A stretch of DNA of 64,000 nucleotides from Algoriphagus zhangzhouensis. Its GTDB lineage: Bacteria > Bacteroidota > Bacteroidia > Cytophagales > Cyclobacteriaceae. The DNA lies in contig NZ_FRXN01000001.1 in assembly GCF_900148515.1 (NCBI RefSeq), positions 1,178,001 through 1,242,000 of the forward strand. The letters are read 5' to 3'. Positions 26,349 to 34,608 of this stretch are shown in pieces. The stretch's first letter is position 1. Each line of letters starts with the position of its first letter. The translations under genes were made by a program, and so were the position numbers. Under the pieces are notes generated by a model. The model saw nothing but the letters and a program-made list of their open reading frames with translations. It did no database searches and was not told where the DNA came from.

Positions 26349-26358
26349 TTCTGAAACC

Positions 26359-28620
26359 ATGACAACTGTAAATACTAAAATAAACCGAAGATCATTTTTG
26401 AAGGTATCTGCATTGGCAGGTGGTGGGATGGTTTTGAGTTTTAGCTGGCTCGCTGGCTGTAAGCCAACCGCCAAAGAAATGCTTGCCATGCCAAAAGAAT
26501 GGTTTGAATTGAATAGCTATATCAAAATTGGAGATAACGGATTGATCACCATCTACTCTCCCAACCCAGAATTTGGATCCAATGTCAAAACATCCATGCC
26601 CATGCTTGTGGCAGAAGAACTGGATGTGGATTGGAAAAATGTGATGGTTGAGCAGGCTGATTTTTACCCAGAACGATTCGACAGACAATTTACCGGAGGT
26701 AGCCAAGGAATCCGACAAGGTTGGAAACCATTGAGAACCGCTGGAGCAACAGCCAAAGCCATGCTCGTTGCTGCGGCCGCCCAGACTTGGAATGTACCTG
26801 CCTCAGAAATCACTACTTCAAATGGAGAAATCACACATGCAGGTTCTGGAAAAAAAGCAGGATATGGAGAAATGGCTTCCTTAGCTGCTACTTTGGAGGT
26901 GCCAGAAGAAGTGGAGTTGAAAGAAATTAAAGATTTCAAAATCATTGGTAATTCCAAAAAGAATGTTGATGGTCAAAAGATCGTCACTGGAAAACCCATG
27001 TATGCCTTGGACAAAAAAGTGGAGGGAATGAAATATGCAGCAATTGTACATCCACCAGCTTTTGGAATGAAATTAAAATCTTTCGATAAGGAATCGATTA
27101 GCGGAATGCCAGGCATTATGGATGTATTTTCGATCAACATCTTCAAGGATGATTATGCAAGAAATTTTTTCGACACAACTACTTTTCCTGAAATCGTAGC
27201 TATTGTAGGAAATTCCACTTGGGAAGTCATGCAGGCTAAAAAGAATCTAAAAGCTGAATGGGAAGAAGCTCCAAAATCTGAATTTATGGCAGCCGGCTTT
27301 GGTGGAAATGCTACCGAAGTTACAGTTCCAGCAGGCTTGGAAAATACAAGTAGTCATAAAGCAAGAATGGCTGAATACATTCAAAAGCCCGGAAATATAC
27401 TTCGAAGAGATGGAGATCCTGAAGGTCAATTTAAAAAGGCTCATAAAGTAATCGAGAGGACTTATTCAGCTCCATTCTTGGCTCATAACACCATGGAGCC
27501 GATGAATGCTTTTGCTCATGTACAAGGTGATAAAGCAGAAATCTATGGACCGACTCAAGCACCGGAAATGATCAGAGGGACTATCGAGCAAGCATTGGGC
27601 ATTCCTAAAGAAAATATTCAAATCAACCTAGCTCGTATGGGTGGAGGTTTTGGTCGCAGAGCTTATAGCCACCATTTGGTTGAAGCGGCTTTGATTTCAC
27701 AAAAGATCCAAGCTCCAGTGAAAATGGTTTATACGAGAGAGGACGATATGTCAGCCGGGGTTTATAGACCAACTTATTCTGCGACCTATAGAGCAGCCTT
27801 GGATGAAAACAATAAGCTTTTGGCTTTCCATGTTAAAGCCGGAGGTATTCCTGAATCTCCAATTCATGCTAACAGATTCCCAGCAGGTGCAATTGAAAAT
27901 TACTTAGCAGAAGGCTGGGACCTTCCTTCCAATATTACTATTGGGGCTTTCCGAGCTCCAAGATCCAACTTTATCGCGGGAGCGGAACAAAGCTTCTTGG
28001 ATGAATTGGCAGAAGAAATGGGGAAAGATCCAATTGAATTTAGATTAGAGCTTTTGAAAAGAGCAGAAATGGACCCTGTGGGAGAAAACAATGATTATGT
28101 TCCCTCACGTTATGCAGGAGTTTTAGAATTGGTGAGGGAAAAATCAAATTGGAATAGTCCTCAAGCCAATGTTCATAGAGGAGTCTCAGCTTATTTCTGT
28201 CACAATTCTTATGTAGCAGAAGTAGTTGATACAGTGGTGAAAGACAACAAGCCAGTAGTTGAATCAGTCTATGCCGCCGTGGATTGCGGGGTGGTTGTCA
28301 ATCCAGATGCCGCAGCCAATATGGGTGAAGGTGCTATTGTCGATGGAATCGGAAATGCCTTCTTTGGGGAAATGGCTTTTGAAAACGGAGCTCCGACAAA
28401 GACCAATTTTGATAAATATCGAATGATTCGCCATCGAGAGGCACCAAAGAAAATCGAGGTTCATTTCGTAGAAAACACTGAAGATCCGACCGGATTGGGT
28501 GAACCGCTCTTCCCTCCTGTCTTCGCAGCACTGGCTAATTCACTTTATAAGGCAACTGGAAAACGCTATTATGAGCAGCCATTTGCTCCACAGTTGGAAA
28601 TGCAAAATTTGAGAATGTAA
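26359..28620 (+). CDS. Molybdopterin-binding large subunit, isoquinoline 1-oxidoreductase-like (copy 2)
   Basis: A 753-aa paralogue of the protein at 23550-25802, similar over its whole length. Tat motif NRRSFLKVSALAGGG and lipobox LAGC (C34) are at identical positions, with RMGGGFGRRAYSHH, SFLDELAEEMGKDPIEFRLEL and DPTGLGEPLFPPVFAALA. The GGGFGRR form is closer to the family standard than GGGYGRR in copy 1, and the central loop (ATEVTVPAGLENTSS) differs, hinting at different substrates. No c-type cytochrome gene is seen as electron acceptor. Followed by a strong terminator. Confidence 0.92.
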   Translation: MTTVNTKINRRSFLKVSALAGGGMVLSFSWLAGCKPTAKEMLAMPKEWFELNSYIKIGDNGLITIYSPNPEFGSNVKTSMPMLVAEELDVDWKNVMVEQADFYPERFDRQFTGGSQGIRQGWKPLRTAGATAKAMLVAAAAQTWNVPASEITTSNGEITHAGSGKKAGYGEMASLAATLEVPEEVELKEIKDFKIIGNSKKNVDGQKIVTGKPMYALDKKVEGMKYAAIVHPPAFGMKLKSFDKESISGMPGIMDVFSINIFKDDYARNFFDTTTFPEIVAIVGNSTWEVMQAKKNLKAEWEEAPKSEFMAAGFGGNATEVTVPAGLENTSSHKARMAEYIQKPGNILRRDGDPEGQFKKAHKVIERTYSAPFLAHNTMEPMNAFAHVQGDKAEIYGPTQAPEMIRGTIEQALGIPKENIQINLARMGGGFGRRAYSHHLVEAALISQKIQAPVKMVYTREDDMSAGVYRPTYSATYRAALDENNKLLAFHVKAGGIPESPIHANRFPAGAIENYLAEGWDLPSNITIGAFRAPRSNFIAGAEQSFLDELAEEMGKDPIEFRLELLKRAEMDPVGENNDYVPSRYAGVLELVREKSNWNSPQANVHRGVSAYFCHNSYVAEVVDTVVKDNKPVVESVYAAVDCGVVVNPDAAANMGEGAIVDGIGNAFFGEMAFENGAPTKTNFDKYRMIRHREAPKKIEVHFVENTEDPTGLGEPLFPPVFAALANSLYKATGKRYYEQPFAPQLEMQNLRM

Positions 28621-28638
28621 TTCTCCCTCAATTTCTTT

Positions 28639-28678
28639 AAAGCCAACCCAAATCATTCTTAACTTGGGTTGGCTTTTT
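28639..28678 (+). terminator. Intrinsic terminator after the molybdenum hydroxylase locus
   Basis: AAAGCCAACCCAA pairs with TTGGGTTGGCTTT (13 bp) and is followed by TT-ATTTT. Confidence 0.85.
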
Positions 28679-28706
28679 ATTTTCTTCAAAAGACTCTAGC
28701 AACCGA

Positions 28707-29462
28707 ATGTCCATAGAATTTCTTCCAATCCTATTTTTTATCATCGCCTTGTTTTACAGTTCTGTGGGTTTTGGAGGAGGATCCAGTTATTTGGCGATTA
28801 TGAGCCTTTTTATCACCAACTTTTATGAGATCAGATCGACTGCTTTAATTCTGAATATCTGTGTGGTAACTATCGGGACCATTGTATTTATCAGGAACAA
28901 AGTATTTGATTTAAAGCTGTTCTGGCCCTTTTTGGTCAGCAGTATTCCCCTCTCCTATTTTGGAGCTCAATTGCGTTTATCTCAAACCACCTTCTTTCTG
29001 ATTTTAGGTGCTTCTCTGATTTTATCCGGAGGTTTTATGCTATTGAGATATGTGAAAGCCAAGTTGGTTTCCCGAGAATTCCAGCTTTCAAAAAAACTCG
29101 CCTTAGGTGGTGGAGTAGGATTATTAGCCGGGGTATCCGGTATTGGTGGTGGAATTTTTCTCTCCCCTGTCTTAAATCTTTTAAACTGGGCCAACCCAAG
29201 AACTGTAGCCTCTTTAGCTTCTGTTTTTATTTTGGTCAATTCTTTAGCTGGACTGTTAGGATTGTCAGTTGCAGGAACATTTGAACTGGACTTGAATCTC
29301 CTCTGGAAGCTCGTTATTGCCGTTTTGCTAGGAGGTGGAATCGGCTCCTACTTATCCAACAAGAAATTTAACCTTCGATTCCTCGGCGGATTAACCGCTA
29401 TTTTGGTCATTTATGTAGGCTTGAGATTAGTTTTATTGCATGCTTTTGGGATTAAAATTTGA
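28707..29462 (+). CDS. TauE/SafE-family membrane transporter
   Basis: A 251-aa inner-membrane protein with about eight hydrophobic helices and the two characteristic repeats (YSSVGFGGGSSYLAI near the start, LAGVSGIGGGIFLSPVL in the middle). The family exports sulfite/organosulfonates or other anions. The last 76 codons are repeated at 32453-32682. A 71-bp core at 29271-29341 is identical to the copy at 32491-32561, whereas flanking codons differ almost only at synonymous sites. The complete gene is therefore probably a recombinant. Confidence 0.9.
   Translation: MSIEFLPILFFIIALFYSSVGFGGGSSYLAIMSLFITNFYEIRSTALILNICVVTIGTIVFIRNKVFDLKLFWPFLVSSIPLSYFGAQLRLSQTTFFLILGASLILSGGFMLLRYVKAKLVSREFQLSKKLALGGGVGLLAGVSGIGGGIFLSPVLNLLNWANPRTVASLASVFILVNSLAGLLGLSVAGTFELDLNLLWKLVIAVLLGGGIGSYLSNKKFNLRFLGGLTAILVIYVGLRLVLLHAFGIKI
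29271..29341. repeat. 71-bp identical core of a direct repeat (copy A)
   Basis: This stretch of the TauE/SafE gene is identical to 32491-32561. The surrounding homology (29234-29462 versus 32454-32682) differs at about 18% of positions on the 3' side and about 11% on the 5' side. Confidence 0.9.
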
Positions 29463-29570
29463 ACATTCAGAACCAACTTATGAGGTAATAAACTTCATTT
29501 TTTTCCTAAAAATCAAATAGGAATAATAGTGAAAGAAAATGGATAAAGACGAAGCTTTATAAATAAACAA

Positions 29571-29601
29571 AAATCCCAGATAAAAGGCTTACCTGGGATT
29601 T
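29571..29601. terminator. Bidirectional intrinsic terminator
   Basis: AAATCCCAG pairs with CTGGGATTT around a 13-base loop, between the convergent TauE/SafE gene and the coiled-coil/barrel gene, with A and T runs outside. Confidence 0.65.
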
Positions 29602-29638
29602 CTGTATTTTATCATTTCAAAATAAATTTTTGGAGTCA

Positions 29639-32173
29639 TTAGTCAACTCGCTTTGTCAAGGAAGTTGTATACCCAATTTGTAGTTGAGAATAATTGTTTT
29701 TGAAGAATCTCCACTGGGAATTGGACCTGTAGCGAAAAAACAGTCTCCCTTCTCTATTTTGGTTTACATTTAAATAAGCTAACAGAGTTACTCTCTGAAT
29801 TGCATATTGCTTGTCTAAGTCCTTAAAATCCTTAAAATTGTCAATACCAAAAGTATTGGATCGCTGAGTGAAATTTTGTTGATCAGAAATGACCCAATTG
29901 ACCCCATAGGCAAATTCGAATCCATAGCGTTCGTCACCGGAGATTCTCCACAATCCTTCTATGCTTGGTTGATAGGTATTGGTATACTCTCTCGGTTTAA
30001 TGGTGATTTCCGGAATAGTATCATAGCTAACAAAATCTGTTCTTCCGAAATGCATTCCTGCATTAATTAGAAAAGTTGATTTGCCATAGGGAATATTGTA
30101 AAGTAAAAGGTTAAGCTCGGTACCAATCACAAATCGCTCGTATAACTTAAGATCAAGAGTAGTTACCCCCAGATTTCCAGGTGGAATGGGTTTTCCTGCT
30201 TCATCGTATTCAATAAATTCCTTAGGATGTAAATAACGATTGTTATCCTCCACTTTGGACAAAACAAACTTCGGTTTAAAGAAATTGAAATAACCGATAT
30301 TCCCATACTTATTAATCGCCCATCTAAAAGGTCTCCACACATATGGCTGTGCAATTCTTTTGGTCACCAAAGGTATTTCTTTATCGATTTCCAATTGAAT
30401 CAATCCATTTGGGTTCTCCTCATTTAGACCAATAAAATCTGAAAAAACCTTCATTTGCAAAATCTCTTTTGAATTGGGTTTCGGGAAATCAATAGACGAA
30501 CTTTCTTTCATTTTAATAGTATATGCACTATCCTTTGGTGAATAATCCGTTCTATCCAAGGCCAAAATCTCCACGATATTTGAAATCAAATTACCGAGCC
30601 TCATTTCAAAATTTATTTGTCCATCACCATTCCGGGAATAGATTTTTATTTCTCCCAATTTCTCTATATCCAGTTTTGAAGAAATCCCTAAAGGATAATC
30701 ATTGACAAACTTGATTTTTGTTTTTGAAAATGACACTCCATCAGCAAAGGAAGCAATAGCTGGTTCCACATAGGTAAAAGCATCTCCTTCTATAACAATA
30801 TTCTCCAAATACCCCCTATTAATTTCTATTTGAATAGTTGTAGGAACAAAGTTGAATTTATTGGATTTCTTTAATGCTTCTATTTGAACCTTTATTGAAT
30901 CCTGAATTTTTTCCTCCAGATTTTTTAGATTTTCATTTTCGGATTTTAAAGAATCTCTAATTTCATTGATTCTGAATTGGCTGGATTCAAGAATAACATC
31001 CATTCTGGCCATTATGTCCTTCAATTCTCTGATTTTAGGGTCAATTGCATTAAACCTGTCCAAGGAAGCTTGGGCACTTTCAAGAATGCGCAAATTTTCG
31101 CCGTATTTGCTTTCCAGATCCGATTTAGATAAGTTCCCATCTAGATTCGGTATAGGGTTCACATGTACGCTACTATCAATTTGGTTTGCCCTGGTTAGGA
31201 TATTAGAAAACTTTTGAATGTATTCTTTCTGATCTATAGTATCAGCTAGGGAAAATCCTTCCGGAAGTGTCCATATTTTTATGGAAGTATTTTCTTTGGA
31301 ATAAAGAACTTTTTCTATTTCGAGGGCTCTCACAGAATTTGCTAGTATGGCGATAGTATCAATTAACATAGTCTCTTTCAAAACAAGGCCATCAACTTCT
31401 TTCTTTAAAATGGAAATATCTAACTTTTTTTCAGATATGGATTTCCCTCCTTTTCTAATAGTTTCCACTTTTTCTTCAATACCCCTGATGGTGAATAAAT
31501 AATATCTGTATTGGATTTCTTTGTAAAGTTCAGACCATCGCAATGAATGCGGCTTGAATTTTTCTATTTCAGACAGCTTATATTCAAAAGCTTTGAAAGT
31601 CAATTCTTTTTCATTAACACCAGCTTTTATTCCTTTTAAAAAGATAAAATTACTGTATACTGCAGGGTCCCATGGATTTTCATCAAAATTTGCAGGATCA
31701 AAATTTTGATATTCTAGAGAAGCTAAAAAATTCGCTACATCTTTTTTCTTTACATGGCTTAGATTGGCGTATTTAAATCCATATACAACCAAAGTATCAT
31801 TAAAATCCATTTTCATAGCCAAACCGCCAGGCTTTTCTAATACCTGAAAATGCGTTTGATTCTGAAAATAGAAAAAATACCGATTTAAGATCTCCGGAGT
31901 GGGTTCGGCAACACTCTGTACATCAATTAACTTTTGCTTTACAGCAGTCCTGAAATTTTCATAGGAATTATCATAAAGAGTAAACGTAAAAAGTTCGGAC
32001 TTTTCACTTTCATTTTCCAAAACATAGGTAAAAGCTCCGTTCGACTCTGTCGCAGAAAGAATAATGTCTGGACTTCCATTAAAGTGGATTTTGCCCAAAT
32101 TTCTTTCATTTTGGGATTGGACTTGGAAAATGATAAACATATTTATCATTCCAAGTAGAAACATTTTTTTCAT
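29639..32173 (-). CDS. Secreted coiled-coil / C-terminal barrel hypothetical protein inside the repeat-bounded segment
   Basis: About 844 aa from the ATG at 32173 (MKKMFLLGMINMFIIFQVQSQ signal peptide); the upstream TTG at 32224 is less likely. The N-terminal third is mixed alpha/beta (FTFTLYDNSYENFRTAV). The middle is a long charged coiled coil (IRDSLKSENENLKNLEEKIQ region). The C-terminal 200 residues look like outer-membrane strands ending in YSQLQIGYTTSLTKRVD. Family not recognised. It is the only gene between the full TauE/SafE gene and its duplicated 3' fragment, so it probably arrived with that fragment by recombination. Confidence 0.7.
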   Translation of the reverse strand: MKKMFLLGMINMFIIFQVQSQNERNLGKIHFNGSPDIILSATESNGAFTYVLENESEKSELFTFTLYDNSYENFRTAVKQKLIDVQSVAEPTPEILNRYFFYFQNQTHFQVLEKPGGLAMKMDFNDTLVVYGFKYANLSHVKKKDVANFLASLEYQNFDPANFDENPWDPAVYSNFIFLKGIKAGVNEKELTFKAFEYKLSEIEKFKPHSLRWSELYKEIQYRYYLFTIRGIEEKVETIRKGGKSISEKKLDISILKKEVDGLVLKETMLIDTIAILANSVRALEIEKVLYSKENTSIKIWTLPEGFSLADTIDQKEYIQKFSNILTRANQIDSSVHVNPIPNLDGNLSKSDLESKYGENLRILESAQASLDRFNAIDPKIRELKDIMARMDVILESSQFRINEIRDSLKSENENLKNLEEKIQDSIKVQIEALKKSNKFNFVPTTIQIEINRGYLENIVIEGDAFTYVEPAIASFADGVSFSKTKIKFVNDYPLGISSKLDIEKLGEIKIYSRNGDGQINFEMRLGNLISNIVEILALDRTDYSPKDSAYTIKMKESSSIDFPKPNSKEILQMKVFSDFIGLNEENPNGLIQLEIDKEIPLVTKRIAQPYVWRPFRWAINKYGNIGYFNFFKPKFVLSKVEDNNRYLHPKEFIEYDEAGKPIPPGNLGVTTLDLKLYERFVIGTELNLLLYNIPYGKSTFLINAGMHFGRTDFVSYDTIPEITIKPREYTNTYQPSIEGLWRISGDERYGFEFAYGVNWVISDQQNFTQRSNTFGIDNFKDFKDLDKQYAIQRVTLLAYLNVNQNREGRLFFRYRSNSQWRFFKNNYSQLQIGYTTSLTKRVD

Positions 32174-32452
32174 AGGTTTGAGAATTATAAATCTGTAAAA
32201 ATTTGCTATCGCAATAAAAATCAACTCAACTCCTATTTAGTAGAATACTACCTCCAACTAAAATATAAAAACATTCCACTAAACAATAATCCCTGTTAAT
32301 TAAGAGATTATTATTAATAAAAACAATACCAAAAAATAAATTATATATTCAATAGAAATTCAATTAATTATATATAATATTTAATTAATTACATTTTAGG
32401 CAATTAAGCAAAAATAAATTTATCTATCATTGTAAATAGTTAATTTTTAGTC

Positions 32453-32682
32453 TGGTCAATTCTTTGGCTGGACTTTTAGGATTGACAGTAGCAGGAACAT
32501 TTGAACTGGACTTGAATCTCCTCTGGAAGCTCGTTATTGCCGTTTTGCTAGGAGGTGGAATTGGTTCCTATTTATCCAATAAAAAATTTAACCTTCGCTT
32601 CTTAGGAGGCTTGACAGCAATCTTGGTGATTTATGTTGGTTTGAGGTTGGTTTTATTGCATGCTTTTGGGATAAAAATCTAA
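32453..32682 (+). pseudogene. Duplicated 3' fragment of a TauE/SafE gene
   Basis: It encodes the last 76 residues of a TauE/SafE protein (starting LVNSLAGLLGL), identical to the C-terminus of the gene at 28707-29462 except Ser to Thr at one position. DNA differences are about 26 in 230 bp and nearly all synonymous, with none in 32491-32561. The fragment lacks the first 175 codons; upstream sequence is AT-rich and unrelated. The pattern implies a once complete orthologue, not a recent tandem copy. Confidence 0.88.
32491..32561. repeat. 71-bp identical core of a direct repeat (copy B)
   Basis: Identical to 29271-29341; likely marks the crossover or gene-conversion tract. Confidence 0.9.
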
Positions 32683-32689
32683 GCCTATT

Positions 32690-33400
32690 TCAAACCGAAG
32701 TCTCATCAACTATCGCATAGGCATTGGGATGCGTCCAGAGCATGGAAGCAGGAAGTTCAGGGTTGATTTCTCTCTTCATCAATTGATCAAAAGCTTCTTT
32801 CTTTCCTTTTCCAGTGACCAACAGAATCACCATTTTTGAAGCCATAATTGCTCCTAGACCCATTGTCATTCCTTCCTTCAAAGGAATTCCGACCTTCTCA
32901 ATCATACCACTGGACAAGGTCCTTTCTGACAAAGCAGCCACATGGCAATCCAATTGCAATTTTGAATTAGGTTCATTTAAAGCAATGTGACCATTCTGAC
33001 CAATTCCTAAGATGCAAATATCAATAGGTCCAGACTTTTTCAACTCTGCCTGAATTCTTTCACATTCAGCCTTAGGATCAGAAGTTTGGTCATCGAAAGC
33101 AGTATATCTGGATGCTGTTACTTCAATCTTTTGAAGCAACTTATGCTGCACATCAAACTCTGAAGAAAACTCGGATCCTGCAGGCAAGCCAACCCATTCA
33201 TCCAGTTTAATCATTCTGATTTTATTGAAAAACTCTGGGTTTTTCTGATGCTTTTGATGCATCAATTCATAGAGCCCGGCAGGAGATCCACCACTTGCCA
33301 CACAAAACAACAAATTGGGTTTCTTTCCAATTTCCAAATGAACCAAATCAGCAGCTTTTTGGCTCATCGCCTTGTAATCAGGGTAAATGTGGATTTTCAT
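32690..33400 (-). CDS. Glucosamine/galactosamine-6-phosphate isomerase family protein
   Basis: About 236 aa from the ATG at 33400; the longer frame begins at a TTG (33406). NagB/6-phosphogluconolactonase fold: CVASGGSPAGLYELM (phosphate loop), IKLDEW (catalytic Asp), and GIGQNGHIALNEP (His and Glu). NagB deaminases have an Asp just before Gly-His in that last block; here it is Asn, as I recall for AgaI-type galactosamine-6-phosphate isomerases. So amino-sugar isomerisation/deamination is likely, but the exact sugar is open. It starts 2 bp after the KirBac gene stop, so the two are co-transcribed. Confidence 0.8.
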   Translation of the reverse strand: MKIHIYPDYKAMSQKAADLVHLEIGKKPNLLFCVASGGSPAGLYELMHQKHQKNPEFFNKIRMIKLDEWVGLPAGSEFSSEFDVQHKLLQKIEVTASRYTAFDDQTSDPKAECERIQAELKKSGPIDICILGIGQNGHIALNEPNSKLQLDCHVAALSERTLSSGMIEKVGIPLKEGMTMGLGAIMASKMVILLVTGKGKKEAFDQLMKREINPELPASMLWTHPNAYAIVDETSV

Positions 33401-33402
33401 AT

Positions 33403-34377
33403 TCAATTATTTAATGGAGCTTCAACACATTCATTGATTTTCTTTAAATCCAGTACGTAGCCTGTACCCTTCTCTGACAAGACTGGAACAAATTTTTTGC
33501 CCCAAAGGAATTCATTATAGAGATAAGAAGTCCTCACATGCACTGGGTCTGCATAGGCATCATTCATTCCTTCTACAGCAATCAAAATTTCTGTATCTGA
33601 AGCCTTGAGACTTTCTGAAGTCTCGTTATAAAATGGACTCTCGGGAGTAATCGGGTGAACAACCGTCCAGCTGGTAGAAAAGAACTGAATCATGTCCCTC
33701 TCCAATGCCAAATTATAGTATTTGCGAGTCAATTTCCCCTCCTCATCTTTTTCATTCCTACTCATCATGACATTGACCTCAACATTGATTAATTGGCTAT
33801 TTCTCTCATTGATCAGGCGAAACATCAGACCATTAATGTCTAGATAAGGAGAAACCAGAATATTCCCGCTAAACAACACCTTGGGACTGGGGGTACTGAA
33901 ACGACCATAAACCAAGCCTGTAATCAAGGCAAACATCATCAATCCAATTAAGGCTTCAACAGCAGCTACCGCATTGGTCAAGCTTCCCAAAGGACTAATA
34001 TGCCCATAACCTACCGTGGTGAGGGTCTGGCTACTAAAAAAGAAGGCACCCCAAAATTTTGAAATAAACTTCGTTTGCTCCTCAATCCCATTGAGATGCT
34101 CCACTCCTATCAAGTAATATATGACAGCAAAGACCAGGTTTACAAGAAAATAGCTAAGCGCAATCACCAAAACGAATGAAAAAACATTCATGGTGATCAT
34201 CCTGTGATATAAGTTGAGCCAAGCGGAAAATGACTGCCCTTTTCTGGTAACATTAAAAGTACCATCTGGAAGAATCAGCCTTGCTCTAGTACTGGTTGCA
34301 GCTGTACCAAAACCTGAATCTTTCCTACTTTTCTCTTCATCAAGTTTGGATACTTTTATCCCCATTTTACTCTTCAT
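33403..34377 (-). CDS. Inward-rectifier potassium channel (KirBac type)
   Basis: A 324-aa channel. A slide-helix region (FSAWLNLYHRMITM) precedes TM1 (about 65-90), the pore helix and selectivity filter T121-V-G-Y-G125, TM2 (about 135-158), then the long cytoplasmic immunoglobulin-like Kir domain (YLDINGLMFRLINERNSQLINVEVNVMMSR, with FFSTSWTVVHPITPESPFY). Length and layout match KirBac channels. It forms a two-gene operon with the sugar-phosphate isomerase. No recognisable regulatory partner. Confidence 0.93.
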   Translation of the reverse strand: MKSKMGIKVSKLDEEKSRKDSGFGTAATSTRARLILPDGTFNVTRKGQSFSAWLNLYHRMITMNVFSFVLVIALSYFLVNLVFAVIYYLIGVEHLNGIEEQTKFISKFWGAFFFSSQTLTTVGYGHISPLGSLTNAVAAVEALIGLMMFALITGLVYGRFSTPSPKVLFSGNILVSPYLDINGLMFRLINERNSQLINVEVNVMMSRNEKDEEGKLTRKYYNLALERDMIQFFSTSWTVVHPITPESPFYNETSESLKASDTEILIAVEGMNDAYADPVHVRTSYLYNEFLWGKKFVPVLSEKGTGYVLDLKKINECVEAPLNN

Positions 34378-34608
34378 TTGTACTCAATTTTAAAAAGAAG
34401 ACTATTCAAAAATCGGATTAGACGATGATTTTGAACCGTTTTTAAAGGGAACAAAATAGAAATTAATATTCATTTCCAGAAATCTCCCATTACCAAAAAT
34501 CACTATGAAGTGTTAGAAAAATCCAATCATGAACATTCCATTTTCTTCAAATGAAATAGGTAATTCTCAGGCAATTCAATAAATTCTCAGTTCAAAACCC
34601 TATAACCT

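Noticed and set aside
29463..32452. Classical transposon or integrative element between the TauE copies
   Set aside because: No transposase, integrase, terminal inverted repeats or short target duplication is visible; the long coding-only homology fits homologous recombination better.
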